Shown here: one piece after another, positions 32,901 through 42,280 of the stretch
Position numbering within the stretch: position 1 is the first letter of the stretch
How the letters are laid out: each line of letters opens with the position of its first letter
Assembly (NCBI GenBank): GCA_022606425.2
Contig: JAHDVF020000069.1
Coordinates: forward strand, 62,001-126,000
DNA length: 64,000 nucleotides
DNA from: Lepidostoma basale
Taxonomy: Eukaryota; Arthropoda; Insecta; Trichoptera; Lepidostomatidae
Direction: 5' to 3'
Notes under the pieces: generated by a model
The model's database searches: none
What the model was told of the DNA's origin: nothing
What the model saw: only the letters and a program-made list of their open reading frames with translations
Translations under genes and position numbers: made by a program

Positions 32901-33186
32901 ATTCAACTTTCCTTCCATACCTCCCCTTATATTCCATGTACCGATGCGGCACTCCACCCTTCTCTGTTCGCCCCTGCGGGAGATGCGGTGTGATGGGTTG
33001 CGGACCTCATCGCCACCAGTAGGCATCACCCGCACACACTTAAATGCTAAATCATTTACAAACTATATCTTAAATAAAATTCAATTATATAAAATAAATA
33101 AATAAAATAAAATAAATCATAAAATAAAAATAACAAAATATAACACATAAAAAAAAAAAAAAAAGTTATAACACATAAGCTATTTT
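29957..33186 (-). mobile_element. Near-complete RTE-A LINE retrotransposon (3230 bp)
   Basis: CTATTATTA at 29948-29956 is repeated at 33187-33195, a 9-bp target duplication. The 3' end (left) is (CTAA)n followed by CCATCACGCCGTCTCCCCGA. The 5' UTR (33027-33186) is AT-rich. The length and the single long ORF fit RTE-clade LINEs, which insert by target-primed reverse transcription. It shares its 5' coding start with the two short derivatives at 34144 and 51464. It sits antisense in the predicted host intron. Confidence 0.92.
30108..33026 (-). CDS. RTE-A polyprotein: AP endonuclease + reverse transcriptase, C-terminus truncated by a 4-bp deletion
   Basis: Starting at the ATG at 33026 (MPTGGDEVRN) it has 972 codons; the frame is open three codons further, to a GTG at 33035. 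Residue numbers below count from that GTG. APE-type endonuclease about 30-270: GTWNIRGG (N35), VTE (E63), GYAPG 133-137, GDMNGW (D170), DRRINDNG 191-198, SIIDYVIVD (D237), ETDHF (H264). Reverse transcriptase about 500-790: FVDLQKAYD (D646), GVKQGCVMSPWLF 702-714, YADD 744-747. After that comes the RTE thumb/tail (FVYLGSMFTRDG, MYGSEAWNW, RWFGHMERM, NRGRPRKTWHDQ). All catalytic residues I can check are present. Younger truncated copies read ILNVGHVRSQRNRRACMT and continue 40 or so residues. Here 4 bases (GGCC-type) are missing near 30113, so the frame stops at ILNVM. The protein may be inactive or only slightly impaired. Long plus-strand frames over it are antisense shadows. Confidence 0.93.
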   Translation of the reverse strand: MPTGGDEVRNPSHRISRRGEQRRVECRIGTWNIRGGMEGKLNEMCAEMDKKCLDVLCVTECMMKECGSLEHADKLVLWSGVPNDHRACQGVAAVLAPRMVECMKGYKCVSPRLMWIRFKIGLTRVFLLIGYAPGNNENEASKDEFWDKVRETLVCKSENERLIIAGDMNGWVGIRRSGYEECLGTFGDRRINDNGRRLLELCIEWGLFVSNTIFDHKRIHLYTWERGFERSIIDYVIVDSRLRADTVDSRVFRGAELETDHFLVVAKVILFRGWRTRRSKTVAAPTRVKVEKLQNNDVRNNFVRKVKDRLSERDVSELSIDETWKYLKESLCESAKESCGVCVQGRKKGDAWWNDDVKIAVKEKKDAWLNMLSINKNDRVKYERAKDLYKVCKKRVKSVVKARKEKLKEEEGLKMTNNFQANLKMFWKEVKKARNPPDSGCVKAILDNEGRMLTESKIIQERWMEYFKEMYGGDTSVIENMTASASAGPMNDNIEKISTNEMKRSVSAMKSGKAVGFDCIAIDFIKSGGEVVSTWLCKLFNQCLEEGYTPLDWRRAVIMPLYKGKGSRMECGNHRAISLLSVVGKVYGRILIERVRKLTSDKVWDVQGAFMNGRGCMDQIFGLRTLTEKFLAKNRKLFCAFVDLQKAYDYVNREKLWKILSEYGISTKLITAIKSLYTESTASVRVNGDLTAWFDINKGVKQGCVMSPWLFNLYMDNCMRELKGLDVGAKMSGVSVSCLLYADDAVLLADNEHELQVLVNCMYEVCMRNDLMMNVNKSKVMIFEKEETMTVCNISVNGENLEQVVEFVYLGSMFTRDGRVERDIERRVGAGNKVNGALKVVIANKNLSKKARMVVHNGVLLPTLMYGSEAWNWQRKDESRINAVEMRSLRRMCGYSVYDRVPNENIRSECGVNDGVMNKIMKGSLRWFGHMERMNEERMVKKIYFNDVNGTRNRGRPRKTWHDQINQILNVM

Positions 33187-33351
33187 CTATTATTATGTAT
33201 TATAAATATGAGTTCCTTCTCTAACACGGTTGATTTAGGAATGTGTGTGATGTGTGCAACACGTAAACGGTATCCTCATTCACGAAAGCATATTATAAAG
33301 CATATTATATTGTAGCTTATGGTATTTCATTTCATATGCACACAATTTCAG

Positions 33352-33590
33352 TGTTGAGTATCCAACAAGTTCAATTAAAAGGCGAATGAAGGGAGTGATG
33401 AGTATGCAACAAGTTCAATAAAAACGTGAATCGTCGGTCACAGTTTGTGATGAGTATCCAAGTTCAATGAAAACGTGAACGTTTGAGTGATGAGTATGCA
33501 ACTAGTTCAGTTAAAGTGAATATGTGAATATGTGAGTGATGAGTATCCAACAAGTTCAAATAAAACGTGAATCGCCGATCACAATGTAGT
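33352..33590. repeat. Imperfect tandem repeat, about 42-54-bp units
   Basis: Five units start GTGATGAGTAT(C/G)CAAC(A)AGTTCA (about 33353, 33396, 33450, 33497, 33536) and go on with AATAAAACGTGAATCG-like sequence. It lies just upstream of the 5' end of the RTE-A copy. No ORF. Confidence 0.75.
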
Positions 33591-34131
33591 GAGTTCGTTG
33601 TTCCTAGACGCAGCTAAACATCACGATATATTAGTTTCAACAGCAAGCGTAATTTATTTGGAATTTTATCGAAGTATTTAAAAAGCATTACAAGAGCTGG
33701 GCTGTTATTATTGCTGAGCGCGTACCGTCGATCAAGTTCGGGGATATTGATGTACGCAAAATATTCATTATTTATGACTTTGTTCTTCGCGGTTTCGCGT
33801 ATTTACTGTCTATAATGCAATAATAATAAAAGACTGTTTTAAAGTCTTATGAAAACACCGTGTTAAAGAAATATGTCTTAAAATTGTGAAGTGTTTGAAA
33901 ATAATCAATTTAATATTTTATTTTTTGGAAACATTAAAATACTTTAACAGTTTACACACTGGATACTCGAAACACGGTTATATTATCACAATTTATTATT
34001 TCTATGAAAGTGTAGCGACGGCTGTTTCAGTTGATTCAGTTCATTATAACACCCGATGATGTTAATATGTGTTGGCGAAATAACTTGGGAACTTTTTTTG
34101 AAATGAAATTAATAAATTATGGTTTTATTAC
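33591..34131. repeat. Intronic DNA with a degenerate hammerhead-like motif
   Basis: At 34048-34090 (plus): CCGATGA core, extra T, GTTAA-TATGTG-TTGGC stem II (with G.U pairs), GAAATAACTTGGG. Stem I fails after one pair. The rest is AT-rich and unassigned. Confidence 0.4.
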
Positions 34132-34143
34132 AATATTTCATAT

Positions 34144-34598
34144 AACTAACTAACTAACTAACCATCACGCCGTCTCCCCGAAAGGGTAGGCAGAAAGAAT
34201 GGACTGCCACACTTTAATCGATGCGGCACTCCATCCTTCTCTTTTCGCCATCGCGAGAGACGCGGTGTGATGGGTTGCGAACCTCATCGCCACCAAAAGG
34301 CATCTCCCGCGCACACTTCGATCGTTCAACGTCCTTATAATAAATCAAAAACAAATTATATAAAATACAATGTACAATGATATAAAATAAAATAACATAT
34401 AAAAATAATTTAACACTTAATGTTATTTTAGATGGTGCACTTGTCGTCAGCTGGACGATCCGGACATTTGTGTTTATTTAATTTTTATTCCACGTTATCC
34501 ACTGTTTTTTTTTTAATTTACTGTAATTAGGCACTTAAAACCATTCAACACCAGCAAGAACTTAAAAATATTATTGAAGAATTTATTCAAATTGTCAT
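34144..34598 (-). mobile_element. Short non-autonomous RTE-A derivative, copy 1, 12-bp target duplication
   Basis: AATATTTCATAT at 34132-34143 recurs at 34599-34610. From the 5' end (right) it has about 270 bp of AT-rich leader, then the RTE-A start (ATGCC, GGCGATGAGG, CCATCACACCGCGTCTC, GGAGTGCCGCATC). A direct jump to the RTE-A 3' end follows (GATTAAAGTGTGGCAGTCC) and (TTAG)n. It encodes nothing beyond a short N-terminal peptide. The copy at 51464 has the same jump. Confidence 0.92.
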
Positions 34599-34610
34599 AA
34601 TATTTCATAT

Positions 34611-36405
34611 TATGATACGAATTTAAGCCTTTATGTTTTTTTAATCAAAAATATCAATTTAAAAGTTTTTGTTTGTATTTGAATTGATTTGTATTTCTTT
34701 ATACCAGATTTCAGAAAATATTGCATTGTAGTATTATAGAATACGTGGAGACTATTTTCAATAAAAAATTGAAAAGTGTGTTAACTTCAAAATTATTCTT
34801 CAGAGTTTAAATTAAATAATAATCATAAATTATACATAGGAATAATACTTGAATGTAATCTCTAATAGTTCTTGCAATTACCACATTTTCCATTGGGCAA
34901 TCTAATTAAGAAATGCAAAAACTCGTCCGAGAGAAGCAACTATTGGATGGTTCATTTCATATTTACAAACAATAAAATAAACATAATGTTCAACATGAAC
35001 TACAGATTTGATTAATATTTATCCATAAATGAATTATTTACTTGGTTTCTACTATGTTCGCCATCATAGTTAATTCACAATTGAATAAAATTGTATTTTC
35101 AAAACACTTGTTTCAATCTTCACAAATATACTCGTATTATGTTTTGGATGGTACTTATCTGTACGTTGTATAAATTATATGTTGAATTTTGCACACTGAT
35201 GAAGGATACTTACCATCCAACACATATTTTAGAAGTTGTAAAAATTATTAGAAATAAAATGTATGTACACATTTTTTTTCCTTAAGTTGTATTAATATTT
35301 ACTATGTGTTATACAATATTTTAATGTATTATTATTGTATAAATATACTGACAAACAATCTATACAAAATATACAATAGAATACAATAATTTGAGATGCT
35401 AGTCTCTGTCGTAGTATATATAAAAATGAAACGTGTTTTTTTTTGTGCTTAAAATTCAATATTCTGATCATCACGATTTCGACTTCCGCGCCATTTATCA
35501 CAACCAGCATTGTGGGTAACTTGTATACACAACTTAATGGCGTTTTTCTCAGCGATACGGCAGCGGTGAAAGCTATTTAGTCGGCAGTATAATTTTTATT
35601 ACGGAATATTGTATAAATCCATTAGGAATGTGTGCTCTCTGGTAACAACTTTACGAGTCTAATGTAATTTCAACGCTCCTGTGCTGAGTATTACCCGCCT
35701 ATAGTGTCTTTGGTAAAATCATACTTATCGAGCTGGTAGAGTTTTCAGGAATCATCAATTTGTCACGTGATATAGAGTCCCTATGTGTGGAGATATTCGC
35801 TAATGTTGAAGAGGTTTCAGAAAATATTTTTAAGGTATGTGAGAGATTTGCATAGCTATCCGTTGCTTTATCCCACCTCTTCGAGATCCCAAGAACCGAT
35901 AGTTATCAGATAAGAAGGAATTCAAACTAACCCATTTCTATTAGACTTGGTAGGAGGGTTTTTCGATGACTCCTCCATCTGGAAGAGTATCTATTATGTT
36001 CCGGAAGCTTATCTTCAATAGAACATACTGTTTTATCTCATAACATACAGACACATCCTGCCTCTGATGTTTCCGGTAGGAAGCAATCAAACTGCAGATG
36101 ATTGCTTCTGAGATCGGTATATTTCAAGTTGATGAAACAATGCTCAAGAGGAGAATACTTAGAGAGTATTCACCCTCTTATTAATAAGCTTCAAGGTCGA
36201 CCCATTCTTCCAAATTGACAATTTAAATGTCTGCATGTATATTTGTAATGTCCATTAGAAAAAAATAAAAATATAATATTCAAAATTATCTTTATTATGT
36301 TGTATTAAATTACTAATAAATTCTTCAAGCTAAAAAGTAAAAGTAACGTTTTCAAAAATATTAATTAGTGTATAATATATCAAAATAACCAATATGAAGA
36401 CAAAA
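34611..36405. other. Intronic DNA, no recognised element
   Basis: Mostly AT-rich. Bases 35520-36200 are more balanced and repeat-free, but show no exon-like open frame with splice signals that I trust. Confidence 0.4.
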
Positions 36406-36540
36406 AACTGTTAATGTATTTTTTCACAATTGTATTTTATTTTACGCGACAGCTGTTTCATCAACCAATGTTGAAACAGCTGTCGTGTAAAATAAAATAC
36501 AATTGTGATACAAAAAAACAAAATTTATTTATTAACAGTT
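36406..36540. repeat. Fold-back hairpin with AGCTGT core
   Basis: Arms 36424-36460 and 36472-36508 match at 36 of 37 positions around an 11-base loop. Shorter outer arms AACTGTTAA/TTAACAGTT lie at 36406 and 36532. Each arm contains (T)GAAACAGCTGTCG, the GAAAC-palindrome part of a hammerhead-like motif lacking stem II. Confidence 0.8.
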
Positions 36541-37789
36541 CAAAATGTTAAGGTATCATAGTGTTTCGGCCAAAACAATGGACTAATATTAAGACATGTT
36601 AGTTTAACAGACTGCGACTTTCTATTTTCGTGTGTTGATTATAATCCTTTAAAATCGTTTTATTATTTTTTCCCTGTAAAGTGCTTCTTAAGCCACTATT
36701 ATTTTTTTTACAAATGGTGGGATAGAAATATACTAATTTTAAAGTCTCAAACATTTAAAATATACAATTTCACTGCATTTTGAATAGCTTTTATTTTGAA
36801 TGATTCATGAGTTAATGCATAGCATACATTCAATAACATAGATAAGACACATTCTTCTAGTCTACTTAAAAATATTCAATGTTAATGTTAAGATGGTCAT
36901 CAGGTTTAATTGAAAATACAGATTTTTGAAGAAATAATATTCTTTGAACAATTGCTTTACAAAAGAACTTTAAACCTCTCCCGGATTCGGATATTCGGGA
37001 GGTAAATCAATTTATTTTCTTGATATATTACTATAGCTAGTTACAAGTAGAATAATGCTCAAGGGTAAAAAAGTTATTTTAAATATCGCACGCTTAATAG
37101 AACACTGGCTTAACTCAAAAAAGTAAGTTTTGCCCAATCTGACATGAGTCGGTGTTTTAACAAAAACAGTCGAAAAACACGTACGAATGAAGAAGACCAA
37201 TATAGTGTAATGGAGGTCAATTGGCGGAATTTTGACTTAATTTTGAATTTTTTAAACGATGGATAGCGCTAACACAAACCTCTAAAGCCAATTATGACCT
37301 ACACCATAATCGGTCAGTTTACCATTAAGAGTGCGATATACGAGTATAGATATCAATTTTACATTCCTTTAAGTGCACATTTTTTTTAAGTCGATCTGGT
37401 TTGTCCCTCAAGTAATGTAAATATTAATATAAATGATATTAAAAAGATAATATACTAGAACAGGGTTGAATTATAATATTATCCCAGTAATCAATATCAT
37501 ATATATCAAATTTTTATGAGTTAGTTCACATTAGTTACAAAGTAAATCTCCATTAGTTATTGTGAGTATAATAATGCGTTAGAAAGTAATCATAGTTATA
37601 AGAATTTGTTTAAATAAAAATATACAATGAAAAGGAAATATTATCGTACTTAATTTTTCCGTTTCGTTCTTTTCTGTTATGCATTAATTTCCTAGAAAGT
37701 TCATTATCTCACGCATCGACAACGGTAACACACTGTATTCTTTGGAGTTAAAAAAGAAAATGGATGGCTTGGATAAAAAAAATATTGGT
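36541..37789. other. AT-rich intronic DNA
   Basis: Nothing recognised. Confidence 0.4.
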
Positions 37790-37975
37790 TCTTTATTGTT
37801 TCTTGAATAATGATGTAAAACTCCATATTAAATAATTTACACGAATGTAAACAATTGTTTTATAGACTTTCATATTTCTAAGTCAATTCAACATTTGATA
37901 ATGGCTTAGGCGAGACATGTCATGTACATAAAATATAATAAAACTTCTAGATAACAGACGCTTTCATTCGTATTG
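37790..37975. repeat. Fold-back family fragment
   Basis: GTTTCTTGAATAATGATGTA, AAAACTCCATATTAAATAAT, GGCGAGACATGTCATGTAC and AACTTCTAGATAACAGACGC. Same family as 43425-43640 and 52637-52860, with the palindrome partly lost. Confidence 0.6.
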
Positions 37976-38220
37976 ATTATTATTATTATTATTATTATTT
38001 TGAATCGCTCTTTACATCATGACAGCGTGAGCCAAATCAATGTAAAGGGCTATCATATTGATTCTCATGACATGTGACAGGTAGCTAATCTATCGCCATT
38101 TTGTACATAAAATACATGTTATCTAGTATTTACGTGTCATTTGTACATAAAATACATGTCACCAGTATGACATTCGAACCCGAGACCTTCGGACACTTAC
38201 CACTCGGTCACGAAGGTCGT
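37976..38220 (-). mobile_element. tRNA-derived SINE
   Basis: Minus strand from about 38220: CCTTCGTGACCGAGTGGTAA (A-box), CGAAGGTCTCGGGTTCGAAT (B-box), then a body shared with 42112-42280 (AGATTAGCTACCTGTCACAT as antisense of the plus-strand text). A (TTA)n run at 37976-38001 is at the tail side. A TACATAAAATACATGT phrase is duplicated inside. Confidence 0.7.
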
Positions 38221-38896
38221 CGAATTAAATGAATATTACTTTAAAATTCTTTCCACATGATGTTTCTATGTCATGTTTGATGATTTAAAACCCAGTTTTC
38301 CATTTTTCAGTTTATTTTCTCAACGATCAATAGTAGAGAAAGAGTATTTTAATTCATAAAAAATATCAATATTTAAAATTCCATAGTTTTAACGCCTAAA
38401 ACGTATCAATACTATTTAAATTATGTTGCTGACGTGTAAATATTAAAAAAAATATACATAAAGACTAAATGAAAACATAAAAGCAAAAGTTATTCGATAC
38501 AAGGAATTTGATTTGATACTTTTTTTACAAATAACTACATCTCTTTTTATTATTAAATCTCGCCTGTCTGGGTGAGCACAAGTTTGTGTTCGAAAAGCTT
38601 TTTTTTTAAATACAAATGTTTTGATTACTCGCGTGTTTTACTGGTGGTATCGTGTACATAAAGTACATGTTATCTAGTCAGAGCATGGCCATATCTCTTC
38701 TACTACCCCAAATGCGCTTAGAATGCCAAACGATTACGTGCTTATAGTAACAAATACTTTATTGTGAGTAATGTACTCGTAGTTTCTCCTACGGGACTCA
38801 GAGGAAAGTAACTATAATATAAACATTTAAACATACAATCAAGAAATGGGGTTGTAAATGAATTATACATTATGATTTTTATTATTTGTATAAATA
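38221..38896. other. AT-rich intronic DNA
   Basis: A further TACATAAAGTACATGTTATC piece of the SINE-type sequence at about 38652. Otherwise nothing. Confidence 0.4.
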
Positions 38897-38906
38897 ATAT
38901 AGGGAT

Positions 38907-39409
38907 GGTGCACTTGAAGTTGTCATCGCAAACAAAAACCTATCCAAAAAAGCTAGAATGGCAGTGCACAATGGTGTTCTTATACCGACCCTTATGTATG
39001 GAAGCGAAGTATGGAACTGGCCAAAGAAGGATGAAAGTAGAATAAGTGCAGTAGAAATGAGATCTCTTAGACGAATGTGTGGATACCCTGTGTATGATAG
39101 AGTGTCGAATGAAAATATAAGAAGTGAATGCGGTGCGAATGATGGTGTTATGAATAAAATAATGAAAGGATCATTAAGATGGTTTCGACACATGGAACGA
39201 ATAAATGAAGAAAGAATGTTAAAAAAATTATATGTTTACGATGTAATGGAACCATGTGAGGAGTCAGAGAAATCGACGCGCGTGCATGACACGATGTATG
39301 AATGTTGAGGAAGCGAGAGAAATATGTCTGGAAAGAAAAATGTGGCAGTCAATTCTTTCTGCCTACCCCTTCGGCGAGACGGCGTGATGGTTAGTTAGTT
39401 AGTTAGTTG
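38907..39409 (+). mobile_element. RTE-A LINE insertion with 10-bp target duplication and internal deletion
   Basis: ATATAGGGAT at 38897-38906 and 39410-39419. The copy reads MAVHNGVLIPTLMYGSEV-like sequence to the (TTAG)n tail. About 80 bases coding for GTRNRGRPRKTWHDQ are missing at 39251 (ATGGAACC joins ATGTGAGGAG). Confidence 0.9.
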
Positions 39410-39554
39410 ATATAGGGATTTTGTGTAAAAGGAAAAAATGCATATATTGTTTACAGAATACTAGTTAAATATTAAATTATAAAACTTTGTGAAAGCAATG
39501 AATAATCTCCATATTAATTTAATCACACTAATCTATCATTTTTACAATCACAAT

Positions 39555-39730
39555 ACAAACGTATAGAATCTTCTTCTCCTGGTACCGTGTCAGGTCTCCC
39601 AACGTTTGCAATCACTGCAGTGAAATCATTTTTATCCTGCGCCGCTTGGCACAGGTTCTCCACTTTCCTATCCACTATCTTACATATCGCAGCCAGGACA
39701 ACTGCCTTCTGCCAACTTCCCATCAACTCC
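39555..39730 (-). mobile_element. LINE C-terminal fragment, family H-like
   Basis: Minus strand: KVENLCQAAQDKNDFTAVIA, then NVGRPDTVPGEEDS*, the kind of ending seen on RTE-type polyproteins. The 21340 repeat shows a related end. Confidence 0.55.
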
Positions 39731-39957
39731 ATGCCAACTTCAACGTCCTCATTTGCCCATGATTATCAGGCGAAGGGGATGGTATCTTAACACAACCCAA
39801 ATATGAACCCTTTCTAATCTTTTATTCTCATAAATAGAATACTATTGATAAATTAAACACGTGATTTTATTTACTAACTGTGGAACAATTATGACTATTT
39901 TTATTTATTTATTTATCCTTTATATTGTATAATAGTAAGATTGGCAAGCGGTATTAA

Positions 39958-40745
39958 CCCTTACCACTCCTATGTCGAATGCCAGCCGACATCGCTATAT
40001 GTACGCTTCAATTCAGTTGTCGGCTGGCGGCTGACAAGATAAGACTTACGCGTGCGGTGTATTTTCGCGCATAAAACTTGACTTTTTTGTGATTATTGGT
40101 TAAAAAAACATTTAATTCAACTTTTTAATAAGATTTTGACTCAAATTTTTAATTGTATCTCAATAGAGACGAAGACGTAAACTGGAAACTGAACATGGAT
40201 GATCAAGGTGTTTACAGGACTTATGACCTGTCATTGGTTGGGTTAAGCGCACGCTTTATGTATCAAGATTTTGACTGTTAGTTGTATCAAGATTTTGACT
40301 GTTTTTCGTTTTTATTTTACTATAAAATAATCCTTGCAAATTCACATAACCTAAAATGGCGGGAATTCGCCTGATTCGTCATGCAGAGGAGCGATTAGAG
40401 TACAAGCCCCACTTCATTGCGAAATTGGACAAAGATTCTAAAGACTGTACTGTGTGCAGTAACAGAAAGATTCCAGGGGGAAGACGGGAAACAGTGTGGT
40501 TTTGTGAGACCTGTTCCAGAAAACCTGGTCTCCATCCTGGAGATTGTTTTAAAAAGTACCAAACTTTGCAAAACTATAAGTAGTCCATAATGTTTTCTGT
40601 AAATTGTTTTTTATTTGAAGAATAAATCATTAAAATGAATTTATAACGATTTTTTTTGTAACTATCTATCAATAAAAATATTTTGACATTATTTAAATTA
40701 GAGTTGGATGACAAACAATATAAAAAACTAATGAAGTGGTAAGGG
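39958..40745 (+). mobile_element. piggyBac-like internally deleted transposon, TTAA-flanked
   Basis: TTAA at 39954-39957 and 40746-40749. The 13-bp ends CCCTTACCACTCC and GAAGTGGTAAGGG are inverted repeats with one mismatch. Subterminal inverted repeat GCCAGCCGACA (39981-39991) / TGTCGGCTGGC (40018-40028). At 788 bp it lacks the DDE catalytic part of a normal 2-3-kb element but keeps the 3' end of the transposase ORF. Bases 40151-40262 are identical over 112 bp to 53501-53612. TATCAAGATTTTGACTGT is duplicated just after. Confidence 0.93.
40356..40583 (+). CDS. piggyBac transposase C-terminal zinc-ribbon, stand-alone 75-aa ORF
   Basis: MAGIRLIRHAEERL opens the frame. The cysteine-rich part shows C31-x2-C34, C50-x2-C53 and H60-x3-C64, with the phrases GGRRETVWFC and RKPGLHPGDCFKKY. 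That is the cross-brace zinc domain that ends piggyBac transposases and binds the transposon ends. The N-terminal and DDD catalytic domains (about 500 residues) are missing. A TATAAAATA lies 35 bases before the ATG (40321). The intact frame with its own ATG in a deleted element could be chance or a kept end-binding peptide; no evidence of expression. Confidence 0.85.
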   Translation: MAGIRLIRHAEERLEYKPHFIAKLDKDSKDCTVCSNRKIPGGRRETVWFCETCSRKPGLHPGDCFKKYQTLQNYK

Positions 40746-40749
40746 TTAA

Positions 40750-41002
40750 AATGTAATTTAAATGAATGAAAATATACATTATGGGGAAATGCATTGTGTG
40801 AATTTGTTTGAGAATTCCCTTACCCATCCTGACTCGTCTATTGTCTAATGCACCGGACGTACACTCCGAAGTGAAGTGAAAGGAAGTGATCGGACGGACG
40901 GGACGCCCAGACACGCGGGATAGGAGATAAAACAACAGGAGGGCGAGCACAAAGCAAGTGCAGCCATGGTACTTGGTTCGATGTTACAGAAACTACTTTC
41001 TA
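40750..41002 (+). promoter_or_regulatory. Possible alternative first exon of the host gene
   Basis: A CpG-rich leader (40855-40930: CGGACGGACGGGACGCCC, ACACGCGGGA) precedes GCAGCCATGG, a near-ideal start context (ATG at 40966). It encodes MVLGSMLQKLLS, then TCT A and the donor GTAAGTAA at 41003. The exon ends with one base of a codon. The exon at 50300 needs a two-base donor but itself ends with one base, so this exon fits the exon after it, skipping the membrane helix. The AT-rich part before 40850 shows nothing. Promoter activity is inferred only. Confidence 0.4.
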
Positions 41003-41054
41003 GTAAGTAAATGTAGGTCGTTACACCACAAACGTTATTTATTATGTACAGGGT

Positions 41055-41285
41055 GAATGACTTCTTCTTCTTCTTCGTTTAATAGATCTGACGATCTGTG
41101 ACACAGAAATCATGTCTCGGTTGATGATGAGGTCCAGCTGTCCCTCCATCTCTTAGGCGGGCTTCCAGGTGGGCGGTGTCCGGAGGGGATTTCATAAGCG
41201 ACTGTATATGCAAGTCTGTCACCATCCATTCGGGCTACATGGTCCCTCCAGTATCTTCTTTTGAATCTTCTCCACAAAGAGCTAT
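41055..41285 (-). mobile_element. LINE family E 3' fragment
   Basis: (CTTCTT)n at 41059, then GATCTGACGATCTGTGACAC and AGGCGGGCTTCCAGGTGGGC. It is antisense to the E-type tail (GRPP/PPGRP-like, RRYWRDH region). Short TIR-like CAGGGTGA/TCACCCTG flank it at about 41050 and 41428, possibly by chance. Confidence 0.65.
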
Positions 41286-42111
41286 TAAATTACGGATAAT
41301 TTATTATCAAGGATTTTGAATTATTTATTATCAATGAAATTCCAGTTAGGCTGTTTTAACTCTCAGGTGATTAGAATTGAATATTGTACGTATACTATTA
41401 TTTAACATTGTTTTTGTATGATAATAGATCACCCTGTATTCATATAAATATGTTTAGTCGTAATTATTTTTTTAAAAATTTCCAAAACGAATATCGCTAC
41501 ATGAATATAGTTTCATTGTATCCATACTGGCTTTATCGCTTAAACTTTCTAGATGTGATTGTTTGATTCAAACAAATAAATGTCGTGTTTCGCTTAATAT
41601 ATCGTAAGTTTTTTTTTATTGAATGATATTTTAATATGAATATCATTCTATTAGATTGAATATTTGAGAGTACGTGGATACTAATATGCAGGTTATCGAG
41701 AACGACAAGTAAAAGCTATATAAAAGCATTTCGTACCTGAAATAAAATTTCTGTACCTGAGAGCTATTAAGTCTTAATTGATTTTTGGGCCGAAATGAGT
41801 AATGCTGGTCATGTCAGATTTTCATAATGTTTTGAATTCAAGTGCACGTCATAAGAGATATTTCTTACTATTCCATTATTGTGTTGGCGACAATATAATA
41901 TGTACATTACTCATTTCGGAATTCAAAATAAACATGAATGAGGAATGTTTTATATAAATATTCTATATACGAATGCAAGAGAAACAATAATTTTTATTTC
42001 CCTGATTAGGAATTAATAAAAAAATTTAGTAGTTAGAAGTCTTTTTTTTTTGTTTTTTCCTTGTACACACAGGTCATTTGAACCCAATTACTGTATACAA
42101 TTTATTTTAGC
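41286..42111. other. AT-rich intronic DNA
   Basis: Nothing recognised. Confidence 0.4.
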
Positions 42112-42280
42112 TATTATATTGATTCTCGTGACATGTGATAGGTAGCCAATCTATCGCCATTTTATTGTCAAGCGAATTCTACACCAGACCAATGACAGTG
42201 TGACAATCACACTGCCATTGCCGGGAATCGAACCCGGGACCTTCAGTATGGATGCTTTAAACACGAAGGTTGACTTTATA
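42112..42280 (-). mobile_element. tRNA-derived SINE, copy 2
   Basis: Minus strand: CCATACTGAAGGTCCCGGGT with TTCGATTCCCGG (B-box), CAATGGCAGTGTGATTGTCA, then AATAAAATGGCGATAGATTG and the body shared with 38050-38110. Close to the plus-strand copy at 59818. Confidence 0.75.

Noticed and set aside
33352..33590. CRISPR-like array
   Set aside because: Units are imperfect and contiguous with no uniform spacers; eukaryotic minisatellite.
41050..41436. DNA transposon bounded by CAGGGTGA / TCACCCTG
   Set aside because: Only 8-9 bases pair, and the interior is a LINE-E fragment; chance is likely.
42190..42260. tRNA gene suggested by GGGTTCGATTCCCGG
   Set aside because: The same unit recurs at 38160 and 59840 with a shared body, so it is a SINE head.
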